Positions 8,754 to 17,180 of a stretch of DNA of 42,714 nt are shown piece after piece. The position numbers and the translations under genes are program-made. The stretch lies in contig JAOAAA010000016.1 of NCBI GenBank assembly GCA_026419115.1, positions 1 to 42,714 of the forward strand, given 5' to 3'. Source of the stretch: Gemmataceae bacterium (GTDB lineage: Bacteria > Planctomycetota > Planctomycetia > Gemmatales > Gemmataceae). Position 1 is the stretch's first letter. Every line of letters starts with the position of its first letter. The notes beneath the pieces are model-generated. The model saw only the letters and a program-made list of their open reading frames with translations, did not search any database and was not told the origin of the DNA.

Positions 8754-9956
8754 ATGCCAGATTATAAATACGAAGCGATTGCGAATGATGGAACCCGCAC
8801 GAATGGCACTATCTCTGCTAGTACCGAACGGGAAGCGGCCGGCATGCTCGATGCCCGCGGCTTATTTCCTCTCAAGGTTACATTAATCACTGCAACAGCA
8901 GGGGGCATCAATTTTGGCGTTCCCGCTCGTAAAGTTTCTGCCTTTTACGCCCAATTAGCCGATCTGCTCCAAGCGGGGGTGCCTCTCCTCAAATCCCTCG
9001 ATATTCTTGAGAAACAATCCTCGAACAAACTCCTTTCGTTTGCTGTTCGAGAGGTCCGCGCACGGGTGGCCGATGGAACCACCTTGGCCGATTCGATGCG
9101 ACAGTTCCCCAAAATCTTCAACGAACTGGCCGTGAGTATGATCCGTGCCGGTCAAGAAGGGGGGTTCCTCGAAGATGTGCTGCGAAGAATTGCCGATTTC
9201 ACCGAAAAGCAAGAGGACCTCAAATCGAAGGTCGTCGGCTCGATGGCTTATCCGGTGATTTTGGCGTTTGTCGGCTCGGGGATTGTCGTAGCGCTGTTGA
9301 TTTTCTTGGTTCCCAAGTTTGAACCGATCTTCGGCAAACTGAAGGCCAAAGGGAATCTGCCCGTGATGACACAATATCTGTTGGGGGCATCGAAGTTTCT
9401 GGAGAATAATTGGTGGTGGACCTTACCCATCCCGTTTCTGATGATGGGGGCTTTTCTGCTGTGGCGTCGCACCCCAAGTGCCCGTCTATTTATCGACCGA
9501 ATGTCCTTAAAAATTCCCGTCGCGGGGGGGCTGATTCTCTCGATTGCTTTGGCTCGCTTTACTCGGATTTTAGGAACACTTCTTGCGAACGGGATTCCGA
9601 TTCTTCGTTCACTCGAAATCGCTAAGGATTCAACAGGAAATAAGGTTCTCGCAAAGGCCATCGAAGAATCGGCCGAGAACATTACCTCGGGGCAAAAACT
9701 GGCGGCCCCGCTCCGAAAATCGGGTTATTTCCCGAACGATATTGTCGAGATGATCTCGGTCGGTGAGGAATCCAACACCCTAGAGAAAGTTTTGATCGAT
9801 GTTGCCAATAACCTTGAAAAACGCTCGACACGGCAACTCGAATTGTTCGTGAGGTTGTTAGAGCCTTTCATGTTGCTCTTGATGGCCGTCGTGGTTCTGT
9901 TTGTGGTGATTGCGTTGCTGCTACCCGTGTTCAAGATGGGTTCTGCCGTCGGTTAA
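8754..9956 (+). CDS. gspF: GspF/PilC-family inner-membrane platform protein
   Basis: This 400-residue protein fits the inner-membrane platform that couples the assembly ATPase to pseudopilin polymerisation. It opens with MPDYKYEAIANDGTRTNG, typical of the family. It has two repeated T2SSF domains (about 68-190 and 270-392), each with a conserved pattern such as LLQAGVPLLKSLDIL and LLANGIPILRSLEIA. Three strongly hydrophobic segments (about 168-190, 218-236 and 372-394) match the usual three membrane helices. It follows gspE after 139 bases and is almost certainly co-transcribed with it. The gap is filled by degenerate repeats. The length is the family norm and no defect is visible. Confidence 0.95.
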   Translation: MPDYKYEAIANDGTRTNGTISASTEREAAGMLDARGLFPLKVTLITATAGGINFGVPARKVSAFYAQLADLLQAGVPLLKSLDILEKQSSNKLLSFAVREVRARVADGTTLADSMRQFPKIFNELAVSMIRAGQEGGFLEDVLRRIADFTEKQEDLKSKVVGSMAYPVILAFVGSGIVVALLIFLVPKFEPIFGKLKAKGNLPVMTQYLLGASKFLENNWWWTLPIPFLMMGAFLLWRRTPSARLFIDRMSLKIPVAGGLILSIALARFTRILGTLLANGIPILRSLEIAKDSTGNKVLAKAIEESAENITSGQKLAAPLRKSGYFPNDIVEMISVGEESNTLEKVLIDVANNLEKRSTRQLELFVRLLEPFMLLLMAVVVLFVVIALLLPVFKMGSAVG

Positions 9957-10147
9957 GCGATAGAGGTATCACGCGGGGCTAAACGGTTTCCATTCAAGAG
10001 AGTATACAAACCCCATTGCTTGCGCAATCAGGATCGTTTGTTAACGACCTTTGCTAACTTGTTATCTGATGTTTCATTAGCCGTTTGAATGTGATCGGGC
10101 GATTTTATACGCTCCTACCGCATAAATCGACTATTACTTGATAAATC

Positions 10148-10173
10148 AAATCGATTATTGACTAACTCGATTT
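10148..10173. terminator. AT-rich hairpin at the convergent gspF/mch junction
   Basis: AAATCGA (10148-10154) pairs with TCGATTT (10167-10173) across a 12-base loop, followed on the plus strand by two more T and then C residues. It overlaps the last codons of mch. It could help terminate the gspE-gspF transcript, but the stem is AT-rich and the U tract is short. Confidence 0.3.
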
Positions 10174-11133
10174 TTCCCCATTCTCTTTATTCTCGTTTCC
10201 GAACCCGAACGAGGTCTTGAGAATTTGCGGTGCCAATTGGCCGTAAGTGAAGACCCGCCCCGTCTGCAGGTTATGGAACTCAACTACAGCAGGGGAAAAC
10301 AGAAGGGGATCGATCTTATAAAAATCACCGTTGTAGCGGGTCAAAATCTCTGCGAACGGGGTACCGTAATCGGTAGAAGCAACCGAGGGAACTTGCGGAC
10401 CGATTTGCGTGATCATTTCATCGGCACAGCGAACCCAAAGGGTGACCTTCCCACCATATAGAATCGCATCGTTGCTTCGGCCGATTCCGTCAAGGGTTTT
10501 GTGAGCCACAGGGGGTAGGGGAGCCGAGCCAAATCCCGAGACAATCGTTTGCAAATCAAAATGAAGTGTGTGCAGTTTGTGCAATGCTGTTTCGAGGGAA
10601 CGAGCCACCACTTGAATGGTCCCCGCAAGTGACTTGGTGGGAGCAAAGAGTAGGTACAGGTCTTGAACCGATTTGGGAAGCCTTTGGTAGAGGTAATCAA
10701 AAACTTCAGGCGTCGGAGGCGTTGCCGTTTCGAGAACCCCGATCGCACAAGGGGACATTTCTTGAGTTAGTTTCAACTCTTGGAACAACGGTTCCCGACA
10801 GGCCGCAGCGCGGATTGGTCCGGAACCCATCGCGAAGTAATTGCCAACCTTAATTTGCCACCCAGCATATTGACTGGCGAGGCAAGCTGATACAGGATCA
10901 TCCGAATAGACCTGAACTTGCAACCCCTGTTCTGTGTTGAGCAAAGAGACCTGTGCCAAATCGGCCAAACAAATACGGGCCAACATTAGCCCTGTTTCTA
11001 GCCCCCCCAGAACATTCGAGCCACAATCAATAATTCTCACCGCATCAAATTGACTGACGGCACAGCGGTAGCGGTTCGGGTTTTCCAGAAGGTTCGAGAC
11101 CAACCCGAGGGCCGATTCATTCAGAGTTCGCAT
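10162..11133 (-). CDS. mch: Methenyltetrahydromethanopterin cyclohydrolase
   Basis: Mch reversibly hydrolyses N5,N10-methenyl-tetrahydromethanopterin to the formyl form in H4MPT-linked C1 transfer (formaldehyde oxidation in bacteria). The 323-residue product has the family length and its conserved blocks: DCGSNVLGGLETGLMLARIC, the strand-helix block ACLASQYAGWQI, FAMGSGPIRAA, VVARSLETALHKLH, and the Gly-rich SGFGSAPLPPVA followed by GRSNDAILYGG. The start Met overlaps the 3' end of the upstream ABC ATPase gene by 17 bases in another frame, which suggests translational coupling. H4MPT genes are known from planctomycetes. The rest of the pathway (fae, mtdB, ftr/fhc) is not in the window. Confidence 0.95.
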   Translation of the reverse strand: MRTLNESALGLVSNLLENPNRYRCAVSQFDAVRIIDCGSNVLGGLETGLMLARICLADLAQVSLLNTEQGLQVQVYSDDPVSACLASQYAGWQIKVGNYFAMGSGPIRAAACREPLFQELKLTQEMSPCAIGVLETATPPTPEVFDYLYQRLPKSVQDLYLLFAPTKSLAGTIQVVARSLETALHKLHTLHFDLQTIVSGFGSAPLPPVAHKTLDGIGRSNDAILYGGKVTLWVRCADEMITQIGPQVPSVASTDYGTPFAEILTRYNGDFYKIDPLLFSPAVVEFHNLQTGRVFTYGQLAPQILKTSFGFGNENKENGEKSS

Positions 11134-11893
11134 AGGTCACATCCGATTCCGAGAAGGTTCGCCCCATCGAGGCGGAATACGCTTGAGCGACTGCCATTGG
11201 TTCACCGAGCATACGAACCTGTCCCTTTTCGAGCCAAACGGCACGATTACAAAGATTCACCAACGAGGCAAGGTCATGCGTGACCAGCACCATGACCCGA
11301 GCACGGTTAATGAGGTCCTGAATTCGCTTTTTGGCCTTCTTCTGGAAGGCAATATCCCCCGCTGCCAAAATCTCATCTAGCAGGAGAATTTCTGGATCGA
11401 TCGCGGTGGCGATCGCAAAGGCCAGTCTCACTAGCATCCCACTGGAATAATACTTAATGGGTCGATCGAGGGCTTCTCCTAATTCAGAAAATTCCGCGAT
11501 CTCTTGCGTTTTGGCCCGAATCGATTGTGGGGTTTCCCGTTGTAAATAGCCCCGAAATTTAATGTTCTCCCAACCATTCGCTTCCCACTCAAACCCCAAG
11601 GCTAAATCGAATAGCGAGCAAACTTTCCCACGAATATGAGCGGTCCCTTCGGTAGGTCGATAAACCCCCGCGAGAAGTTTGAGCAATGTACTTTTTCCCG
11701 CTCCGTTGTGACCGACGATTCCGAGACGATCGCCATCGTTGATAGATAAGGTCAGGTTTTTGAGTGCATCGACAACGATAGTGCTACCAGGAGGCGCACG
11801 AAAGCCGTTGATCACCCAATCTTTGATGGAGAGTCCACCCGGAGGCGTTAAACGAAAACTCAGAGACACCCCATTTAATTCAATCCGTGTCAT
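11117..11893 (-). CDS. ABC transporter ATP-binding protein, polysaccharide/teichoic-acid export type
   Basis: This 258-residue nucleotide-binding subunit is of the Wzt/TagH/RfbB class, which powers export of O-antigen, teichoic acid or other lipid-linked glycans. It shows Walker A in GHNGAGKSTLLKLLAG (about 59-68 for the P-loop), the LSGG-like signature as YSSGM followed by LVRLAFAIAT (replacement of LSGGQ by YSSGM is characteristic of this subfamily), and Walker B in ILLLDEILAAGD. It is short and lacks the C-terminal glycan-recognition domain of some Wzt proteins. GAGG lies about 7 bases before the ATG. The permease ends 12 bases upstream, so the two form a transporter operon, with mch overlapping the end. 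Confidence 0.93.
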   Translation of the reverse strand: MTRIELNGVSLSFRLTPPGGLSIKDWVINGFRAPPGSTIVVDALKNLTLSINDGDRLGIVGHNGAGKSTLLKLLAGVYRPTEGTAHIRGKVCSLFDLALGFEWEANGWENIKFRGYLQRETPQSIRAKTQEIAEFSELGEALDRPIKYYSSGMLVRLAFAIATAIDPEILLLDEILAAGDIAFQKKAKKRIQDLINRARVMVLVTHDLASLVNLCNRAVWLEKGQVRMLGEPMAVAQAYSASMGRTFSESDVTYANSE

Positions 11894-11905
11894 CTTGGTC
11901 CTCGG

Positions 11906-12754
11906 TTACAGGGTGTAAATGATTTTATGTTCACAACGGCGATAGACATAAGCCACCAATACCCACATGAAAAACGTGGTACCGACCGCGATTGCATAGG
12001 CGCGACCTTCGGCAAAATCCCCTGTCAGAATCGGTTCGCGAACCACATCCACGATGGCGGCCAAGGGATTATTCAAAAGGTAAACAGAATATCCTCGGGC
12101 TTCGCCTTCGGGGCCTTGCAGCAGGAGCCTTTTTGGCCAAATGACCGGCGTTAAAAAAAAGAGCATCTGCATCCCAATTTCAGAAAGATGCGTCAGATCA
12201 GGAAAATAGCTGGCGGCCACAGCAATCAGGCTTCCCACGGCCAAGCAAAATAACACGAGAATCAAAAGGCCTGCGATAAAACTCGGAAGGAAGGGGAGTG
12301 ATAAAGGCCCACGCAGTTGCTCTGGTTCCGCAAAGAAAGAAGCAATGGATGCCACTACCACTGCCAAACTGAGTGAGATTCCCGCATGAAAGGCCGCCCC
12401 GAGCACTGCCCTGAGGGGGTAAATCATCATGGGCGCCGGTTCTTGACGGATGTACGCTTCCGCAAATCGGAAGCAAGTAGTGGCAGCGACTACCACGGAA
12501 TTCAAGAATCCCCATGTGGCGAGTCCGGCCAGTAAATAAGGGGCAAAGGTGACAAGATCGACGTTGAGAATTTTACGATAGACAACGCACAAAACGGCCG
12601 TCATGGCGACGGGGGAAATCAACGACCATCCCATGCCCAAAATCGATCTTCGGTAACGACGTTTCAAATCGGCTCGAACCAAAGACATCCAAAAATAACG
12701 ATACTCCCAGATGCGTTTGATGTAGTTGATTGGGCCACTCTCTGTTTCGTTCAC
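11906..12754 (-). CDS. ABC-2 type transporter permease (polysaccharide export, Wzm/TagG type)
   Basis: This is the membrane subunit paired with the following ATPase. The GTG at 12754 is preferred: AAGGA stands 7 bases upstream and it gives 282 residues beginning with an amphipathic stretch (IKRIWEYRYFWMSLVRADLKRRYRRS) typical of Wzm/TagG. In-frame ATG codons at 12814 and 12841 would add 20-29 residues, partly encoded by the tandem repeat upstream, and look unlikely. About six membrane segments are visible. The conserved element with GMGWSLISPVAMT near the first helix and the LTPVIWP motif near residue 210 fit the family. The exported glycan cannot be told from sequence and no glycosyltransferase is nearby. 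Confidence 0.9.
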   Translation of the reverse strand: MNETESGPINYIKRIWEYRYFWMSLVRADLKRRYRRSILGMGWSLISPVAMTAVLCVVYRKILNVDLVTFAPYLLAGLATWGFLNSVVVAATTCFRFAEAYIRQEPAPMMIYPLRAVLGAAFHAGISLSLAVVVASIASFFAEPEQLRGPLSLPFLPSFIAGLLILVLFCLAVGSLIAVAASYFPDLTHLSEIGMQMLFFLTPVIWPKRLLLQGPEGEARGYSVYLLNNPLAAIVDVVREPILTGDFAEGRAYAIAVGTTFFMWVLVAYVYRRCEHKIIYTL

Positions 12755-12838
12755 CCCTTGATCCTTGTTGTGTTGGGTTTGGTACTTCTGGGTATTTGTG
12801 GATAATACCGACATCCTTTTCAGTCTGAGTAATACCGA

Positions 12839-12993
12839 CATCCTTACTATTTGGGATGTGCCAGCATCCTTATTATTTGGGATGTGCCAGCATCCTTACT
12901 ATTTGGGATGTGCCTACATTCTTTTTTTGAGGCTGGGTAAATGCCCCAGTATCCTTACTGTTTGGGATGTGCTTACATCCTTTATTATTCGGG
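12839..12993. repeat. 26-base tandem repeat array, each unit able to form a hairpin
   Basis: Three in-phase 26-base units lie at 12839-12864, 12865-12890 and 12891-12916, with only a few differences. A diverged 33-base unit follows (12917-12949), then another 26-base unit (12950-12975) and a partial one (12976-12993). Each unit shares the core TTTGGGATGTGC, and successive units create inverted pairs such as GGATGTGCCAGCATCC and GGATGTGCTTACATCC. The array fills the gap between the stop of the large secreted protein and the permease start, so a read-through minus-strand transcript would carry a row of hairpins. Part of a related unit extends to about 12805. Confidence 0.8.
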
Positions 12994-12999
12994 AATATC

Positions 13000-15900
13000 T
13001 TATTTGTTTCCCTCACTAAAGGAAAGTAAGCCCATCCCTTCGGGGCGGGGTTTGATCCCTGCGGGTCCCGACCATGCTTGAATCCCTACATTCGGGATAA
13101 TCCGAACCACATTCATGGCCCAAAGTTTGCCGGGGCTAATGGTTTCCCCAGTTAATTCTTTCAAGGGGATGGCAATCTCGGCGGTCCAGCCTTCTTCCTC
13201 CGCATTCACGGCCACATACCATTTGGGGTTCCAAGTTTTGTCCCCCCAACAATCTTCGGCAAGGGCACCCCGTTGATCGACACACAATCGGTAGTAAGTT
13301 TGGTAATCTCGATCGACATCAAGCATGATCTCGATCCGATCATATTGCGACAGATTCATATCTCGTTGGCGTTTCGTCAGAACCTCTTGCTTTTTCCCTT
13401 TGGGGTGTCGGCACACCACCGCGATGTACAAAAACTCGTCATCGTAGCAAAACATCGTTCTCGTCCCTTGGTCACGCAGATTTTGAACCTCACTGGGAGA
13501 AAGTTTTGCACTGGGAACGGCCAAATGCGATTGAATCAACTCTTCGATTGCCTCTTTCGAGCCATATCCTTCTAGGTTTTCTCCCGAAATGTTCGAGAGC
13601 AGGGAGGCAGAAGCCGTTTTCCAAATCGCTTCGTTGAGTTTGCCATCTAAATGAGGTCGGCTCTCGACTTTTTTGCACTGCAAAGCGGGTTTGGGAGCAG
13701 TCCTTCCGGAACGATTCATAAGCCATGATTCCATCAAGGCACATTCCCGCCAAGGATCGGAACCGCTAACCTGTGCTTGCCCACCGGTGGGAACAGCCGT
13801 TTCCGCAAGGTATTTTTGCAGCCATTTTTGGTTCGCATCGGCCAAACCCAATTGACGCTTCGCTGCGGCCAAGCAAAGCTGCGAGGCGGGATCGTTCCCG
13901 AAGGTCGCCCCATATTTCAACAGGTTATTCTCAAGGGCCAGAGCTTCACGCAACCACCGCCGACCTTCGGTCGCAGGGTCCATCGTTTCTCTGTGCGTGG
14001 CTTGAATGATTTCTGCTTTGGTTGGCATTTTATCTTCCAGCAGCAGTTCTTTCGGTCCCGAGATAGAAACCTCGATGAATTGCTTGGTTTCCATGCGGCG
14101 ACGTGCCTCTCCACTGGTTTGATAACGGACCAACCAACGATAGGCCTCGACCGCAGCTGCAGTGTCGGGGTATCGGGTCACGATGATCGAATAAATCTCC
14201 TTGGCAAGGAGCCATTGACCCTCTTGAGCATGATGCTCTGCAATTGATTGCAGGGTCCGAGCAGCCAAGTAGCTGGGCATATCCTTCGTTTCGCTCAGCA
14301 AGCGTGACAGCGCCTGTTCGGGTTGAACCAAGTCCCCGAGGTTCCCTTTAGCGAGAGATTCTAAACTGCGGCGTTTGTCGGACCATTTTTTGCGATTGTT
14401 TTGTTCTTCCCGTGTGATTGGTAAGGGGTCCCGTCGAGCCGCCCCACCGGGGGTGAGTGTGGGTATCCCATCAAAAAGGGAGCTATCCCCTTCGGCACTA
14501 ATTCGGGTTGCCATCAGACGAAAACTTCGGGTGAACGGACACGGAGGCAAATCCCAAATTTTACGGGCACCATCCGAAAGATCACTGGCAGTATCACCCC
14601 AACGAACCAGCGATTCAACCGTAGAGATTTTCACAAGAGCCGGATCGGCTTTTGGAGATAACGAATACAATTTTCGCGAAGCCCAAGGTCGTAATTTCAA
14701 CGCTGTGATTTGTTCTGAAAAGGCCTCTTCCTCGGCAGCGAGCTTAAAGGCCTCCTTCACGGCAGCGAGGGTAATGGCTTCGGCCACACCATCGCTATTC
14801 CCATCCGTAATGACAATATCGGGGCGCCATAGACGTATTGCCAAGACCAATTGACGAATCAACGCAGCCGAGGCTTTTTCTCCGTGCCGCCCCTCCCAAG
14901 ATGCAAGTAGTTCATCAGGTGGGATGCCTTCTTGATAATTGGTCACAGGGAATTGCCAAAGCTGTTCACCGATCGCTCCACCACAAGAACGCAAGGCAAA
15001 ACCTAGCCGTTGTTCATTCGTTGCGGACAAGGGATTCGCCGATCGATTCGCAATGGCCAATCGTTCGGGTTCGCTTTGGCCTTTTTTGCCCAAAGAGGGG
15101 GCCTCCTCTGCAATGACCGCAATTGAGGTGGTCAGGTATCCCTCTCCACCACCGAGCGAAGCTACCACATCGAAAGGAACGCCCTTGGCTCGGGCATGAA
15201 CAAATAAGACCGCGCTGCGCAGACCTCCGAGACGGGCCACTTGCCACGTTTTTCCACCATCTTCGGTCCGCAGAATGGTCCCATAATCGCCGGCCGCCCA
15301 ACCATTTTTCTCATCCACAAAATGAATGGCATGCAGCGGGGTCGTTTGATTGGTGTATTGAATCTCCCAAGATTTTCCTTCGTCCGGCGAGTGAAAAACC
15401 ACACTTCCCGGACGACCCGTCATCCAAACATGTTTCCCATGAACGGCAAGGGCATTAAAATCGATCTCGGTACGAAGTTCTTTGCTCAGTTTCAGATCAG
15501 GTAATCCCCAACGAACGCCCGACGAATCGGGGGAAATCAGGACCAAGGCTCCCGAACCAACGGCATAGGCACGTTCTCCAACCAATTTCACTTGTCGAAG
15601 GGTTCGTCCCCCCAAGCTATCAACATCAGCGGCAGCAAAACGTGAATTTTGATAAGGGGCAATTCTTCCCCAAGCACCGACGAGGACGCCCGTTTCCGGA
15701 TCGCTAAAATCCCCGCCGTACCATGTCGGGGAACGGGTGCCTGCCACCACCTTCCAGTTGATGCCCCCGTCCACAGTTCGGAAAACCCCTGTGGGTTGAC
15801 CGTCGCTGCCATCCCCATAGACAAAGCCATTTTTTTCATCGAAGAATTTCAGGCCGTTCAGGCCTGGTAACGCTCCGGTCGAAAGGGTTTTCCAAGTAAG

Positions 15901-16218
15901 CCCGCCGTCGGTGGTTCCCAGAACAAGCCCCATGGTTTTTTGATTGGGTAATTCCAAACGGGCGACGGCAAATCCAGTATAGGGATTGAGAAATTGGACC
16001 CCACGAATGGAACCTTTCGTTCCGCTCTCTTGGCGTTCCCACGTCTTGCCGGAATCAATGGTGTGCCAAATCACCCCTTCATCACCGGTGGCCCAACCTT
16101 CTTTCCCATCAGCAAAATGGATGGCCCGAATGGTGGCATCTCCCGTGTTGGCGGATACGACATTCGTCAAAACAACAACAAGCAAAATCGGGAGGAATCT
16201 GCGCATATGCATCCTCAA
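13000..16218 (-). CDS. Large secreted YCF48/LmbE-like/CBM9-like multidomain protein
   Basis: The 1072-residue product begins with a signal peptide (MRMHMRRFLPILLVVVLTNVVSA). Residues about 25-335 form a beta-propeller of YCF48/BNR type with repeated motifs such as DGGLTWKTL, DGGINWKVV and EDGGKTWQVA plus GWAAGDYGTI. Residues about 335-560 resemble the LmbE/PIG-L deacetylase fold (VVASLGGGEGYLTTS, then LWRPDIVITDG). The usual metal-binding HPDDE is not visible, so the domain is probably non-catalytic. Residues about 600-800 are helical, TPR-like. Residues about 860-1065 resemble a CBM9-type beta-sandwich (HLDGKLNEAIW ... FLYIAVVCRHP ... YDRIEIMLDVDRD). Such chains occur in planctomycetes. A role in carbohydrate sensing or attachment is a guess. 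Confidence 0.8.
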   Translation of the reverse strand: MRMHMRRFLPILLVVVLTNVVSANTGDATIRAIHFADGKEGWATGDEGVIWHTIDSGKTWERQESGTKGSIRGVQFLNPYTGFAVARLELPNQKTMGLVLGTTDGGLTWKTLSTGALPGLNGLKFFDEKNGFVYGDGSDGQPTGVFRTVDGGINWKVVAGTRSPTWYGGDFSDPETGVLVGAWGRIAPYQNSRFAAADVDSLGGRTLRQVKLVGERAYAVGSGALVLISPDSSGVRWGLPDLKLSKELRTEIDFNALAVHGKHVWMTGRPGSVVFHSPDEGKSWEIQYTNQTTPLHAIHFVDEKNGWAAGDYGTILRTEDGGKTWQVARLGGLRSAVLFVHARAKGVPFDVVASLGGGEGYLTTSIAVIAEEAPSLGKKGQSEPERLAIANRSANPLSATNEQRLGFALRSCGGAIGEQLWQFPVTNYQEGIPPDELLASWEGRHGEKASAALIRQLVLAIRLWRPDIVITDGNSDGVAEAITLAAVKEAFKLAAEEEAFSEQITALKLRPWASRKLYSLSPKADPALVKISTVESLVRWGDTASDLSDGARKIWDLPPCPFTRSFRLMATRISAEGDSSLFDGIPTLTPGGAARRDPLPITREEQNNRKKWSDKRRSLESLAKGNLGDLVQPEQALSRLLSETKDMPSYLAARTLQSIAEHHAQEGQWLLAKEIYSIIVTRYPDTAAAVEAYRWLVRYQTSGEARRRMETKQFIEVSISGPKELLLEDKMPTKAEIIQATHRETMDPATEGRRWLREALALENNLLKYGATFGNDPASQLCLAAAKRQLGLADANQKWLQKYLAETAVPTGGQAQVSGSDPWRECALMESWLMNRSGRTAPKPALQCKKVESRPHLDGKLNEAIWKTASASLLSNISGENLEGYGSKEAIEELIQSHLAVPSAKLSPSEVQNLRDQGTRTMFCYDDEFLYIAVVCRHPKGKKQEVLTKRQRDMNLSQYDRIEIMLDVDRDYQTYYRLCVDQRGALAEDCWGDKTWNPKWYVAVNAEEEGWTAEIAIPLKELTGETISPGKLWAMNVVRIIPNVGIQAWSGPAGIKPRPEGMGLLSFSEGNK

Positions 16219-16444
16219 AATAGGCGGTCATCTTGGAAAGGGGTTGGGATAACAGGGATTGAAACAGAAATCTAGTCGAGTTATTCCGGATCAACAGAAT
16301 GGGGAAATGGGGGATAATATGATGACCAAGTATGGCCCATAAAGTTCGCCCAGATTCTCCATTTTTAACGTGGGACTTTACCCAGATTAACAAGGGTAAT
16401 AGGAAAGGGAACCAATCGAAGAATAAGTTATCTTTTGACGCTTC

Positions 16445-16464
16445 AAACAATCAAATGATTGTTT
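16445..16464 (-). terminator. AT-rich hairpin downstream of the EF-hand gene
   Basis: AAACAATC and GATTGTTT form an 8-base-pair stem with a 4-base loop, 36 bases past the stop codon of the EF-hand gene on the minus strand. No long U tract follows, so it may be a processing or weak termination signal. Nothing else was recognised in the 282-base gap 16219-16500. Confidence 0.35.
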
Positions 16465-16500
16465 TAGTGTCGGACCGATTCAAGGGAGCAAGTGGCGGGA

Positions 16501-16884
16501 TTAGTTATCCTTTTTGCGATTCTTGAACTTTTCCATCAACTCTTTTAGTTTTTCTTTGTCGAATTTCCCTTCGCCCAAACCGCCGAAGCCGCCCCCGAAT
16601 TTCTCGAACTCTTCTTTGGTGAGTTTACCGTCTTTATCGCCATCGAGTCGATCAAAAATCCGATCCGAGAAGTTACCGATTTTGTTGCCCCCTTTCGGAA
16701 GTCTGCTCATCAGGTCTTCAAAGTACTTGCTAAATTCTTCCTTGCTGAGTTTACCGTCTTTGTCGGCATCCATTTTTTCAAAGATTTCACCCACCTTGGG
16801 ATTGGCTTTTTTCTCTTCTTGTGCGAAGAGGCTCACATACGAAAAACCGACAACCAAGAGTAACATCATCGAGAAACGAATCAT
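16501..16884 (-). CDS. Secreted EF-hand calcium-binding protein
   Basis: This 127-residue protein has a signal peptide (MIRFSMMLLLVVGFSYVSLFA, cleavage near AQE) and two canonical EF-hand loops: DADKDGKLSKEEF (about residue 38) and DGDKDGKLTKEEF (about residue 79). Each loop keeps Asp at positions 1, 3 and 5, Gly at 6 and Glu at 12, so both should bind calcium. The C-terminal 45 residues are Gly- then Lys/Glu-rich. GGGAGG lies 6 bases before the ATG, a strong ribosome binding site. Small secreted EF-hand proteins are abundant in planctomycetes. Partners and function are unknown. Confidence 0.9.
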   Translation of the reverse strand: MIRFSMMLLLVVGFSYVSLFAQEEKKANPKVGEIFEKMDADKDGKLSKEEFSKYFEDLMSRLPKGGNKIGNFSDRIFDRLDGDKDGKLTKEEFEKFGGGFGGLGEGKFDKEKLKELMEKFKNRKKDN

Positions 16885-16949
16885 CTGAAACCTCCCATAT
16901 TTGGATTTTGGATGTTGTGTTAACCCACAAGGTTAGGGGATATTACAGA

Positions 16950-17180
16950 ATCTAAAAAAATCTCGGCGATTCCGAAGTTCGACGGGAAACTAGCCTTGTT
17001 TCCCCAAGGTCATGACCGAGGGCATCTGAAAAAATCTCGGCGATTCCGAGGTTCGATAGGATACTGGCGCAAACGGAGAGGTGTAAAACCAATTAGACCT
17101 CTGAAACGAGCTAACTGATCACGAGATGGCGGTGGCACCACAAAACGGAGAAGTGTAAGACCAATTAGACCTCCGAAACG
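16950..17180. repeat. Two direct-repeat pairs, one copying the end of the PhnD-like gene
   Basis: Pair 1: about 40 bases at 16950-16990 recur at 17024-17064 (core AATCTCGGCGATTCCGA), an offset of 74. Pair 2: 38 bases at 17071-17108 recur at 17143-17180 with 3 mismatches (core CCAATTAGACCT), an offset of 72. The second copy of pair 2 covers the stop codon and last codons of the gene ending at 17165, so the first copy is a duplicate of that gene's 3' end lying downstream of it. The gap 16885-17164 holds no gene. Confidence 0.75.

Noticed and set aside
12839-12993. CRISPR array
   Set aside because: Units are contiguous 26-base tandem repeats without unique spacers, and no cas gene is near.
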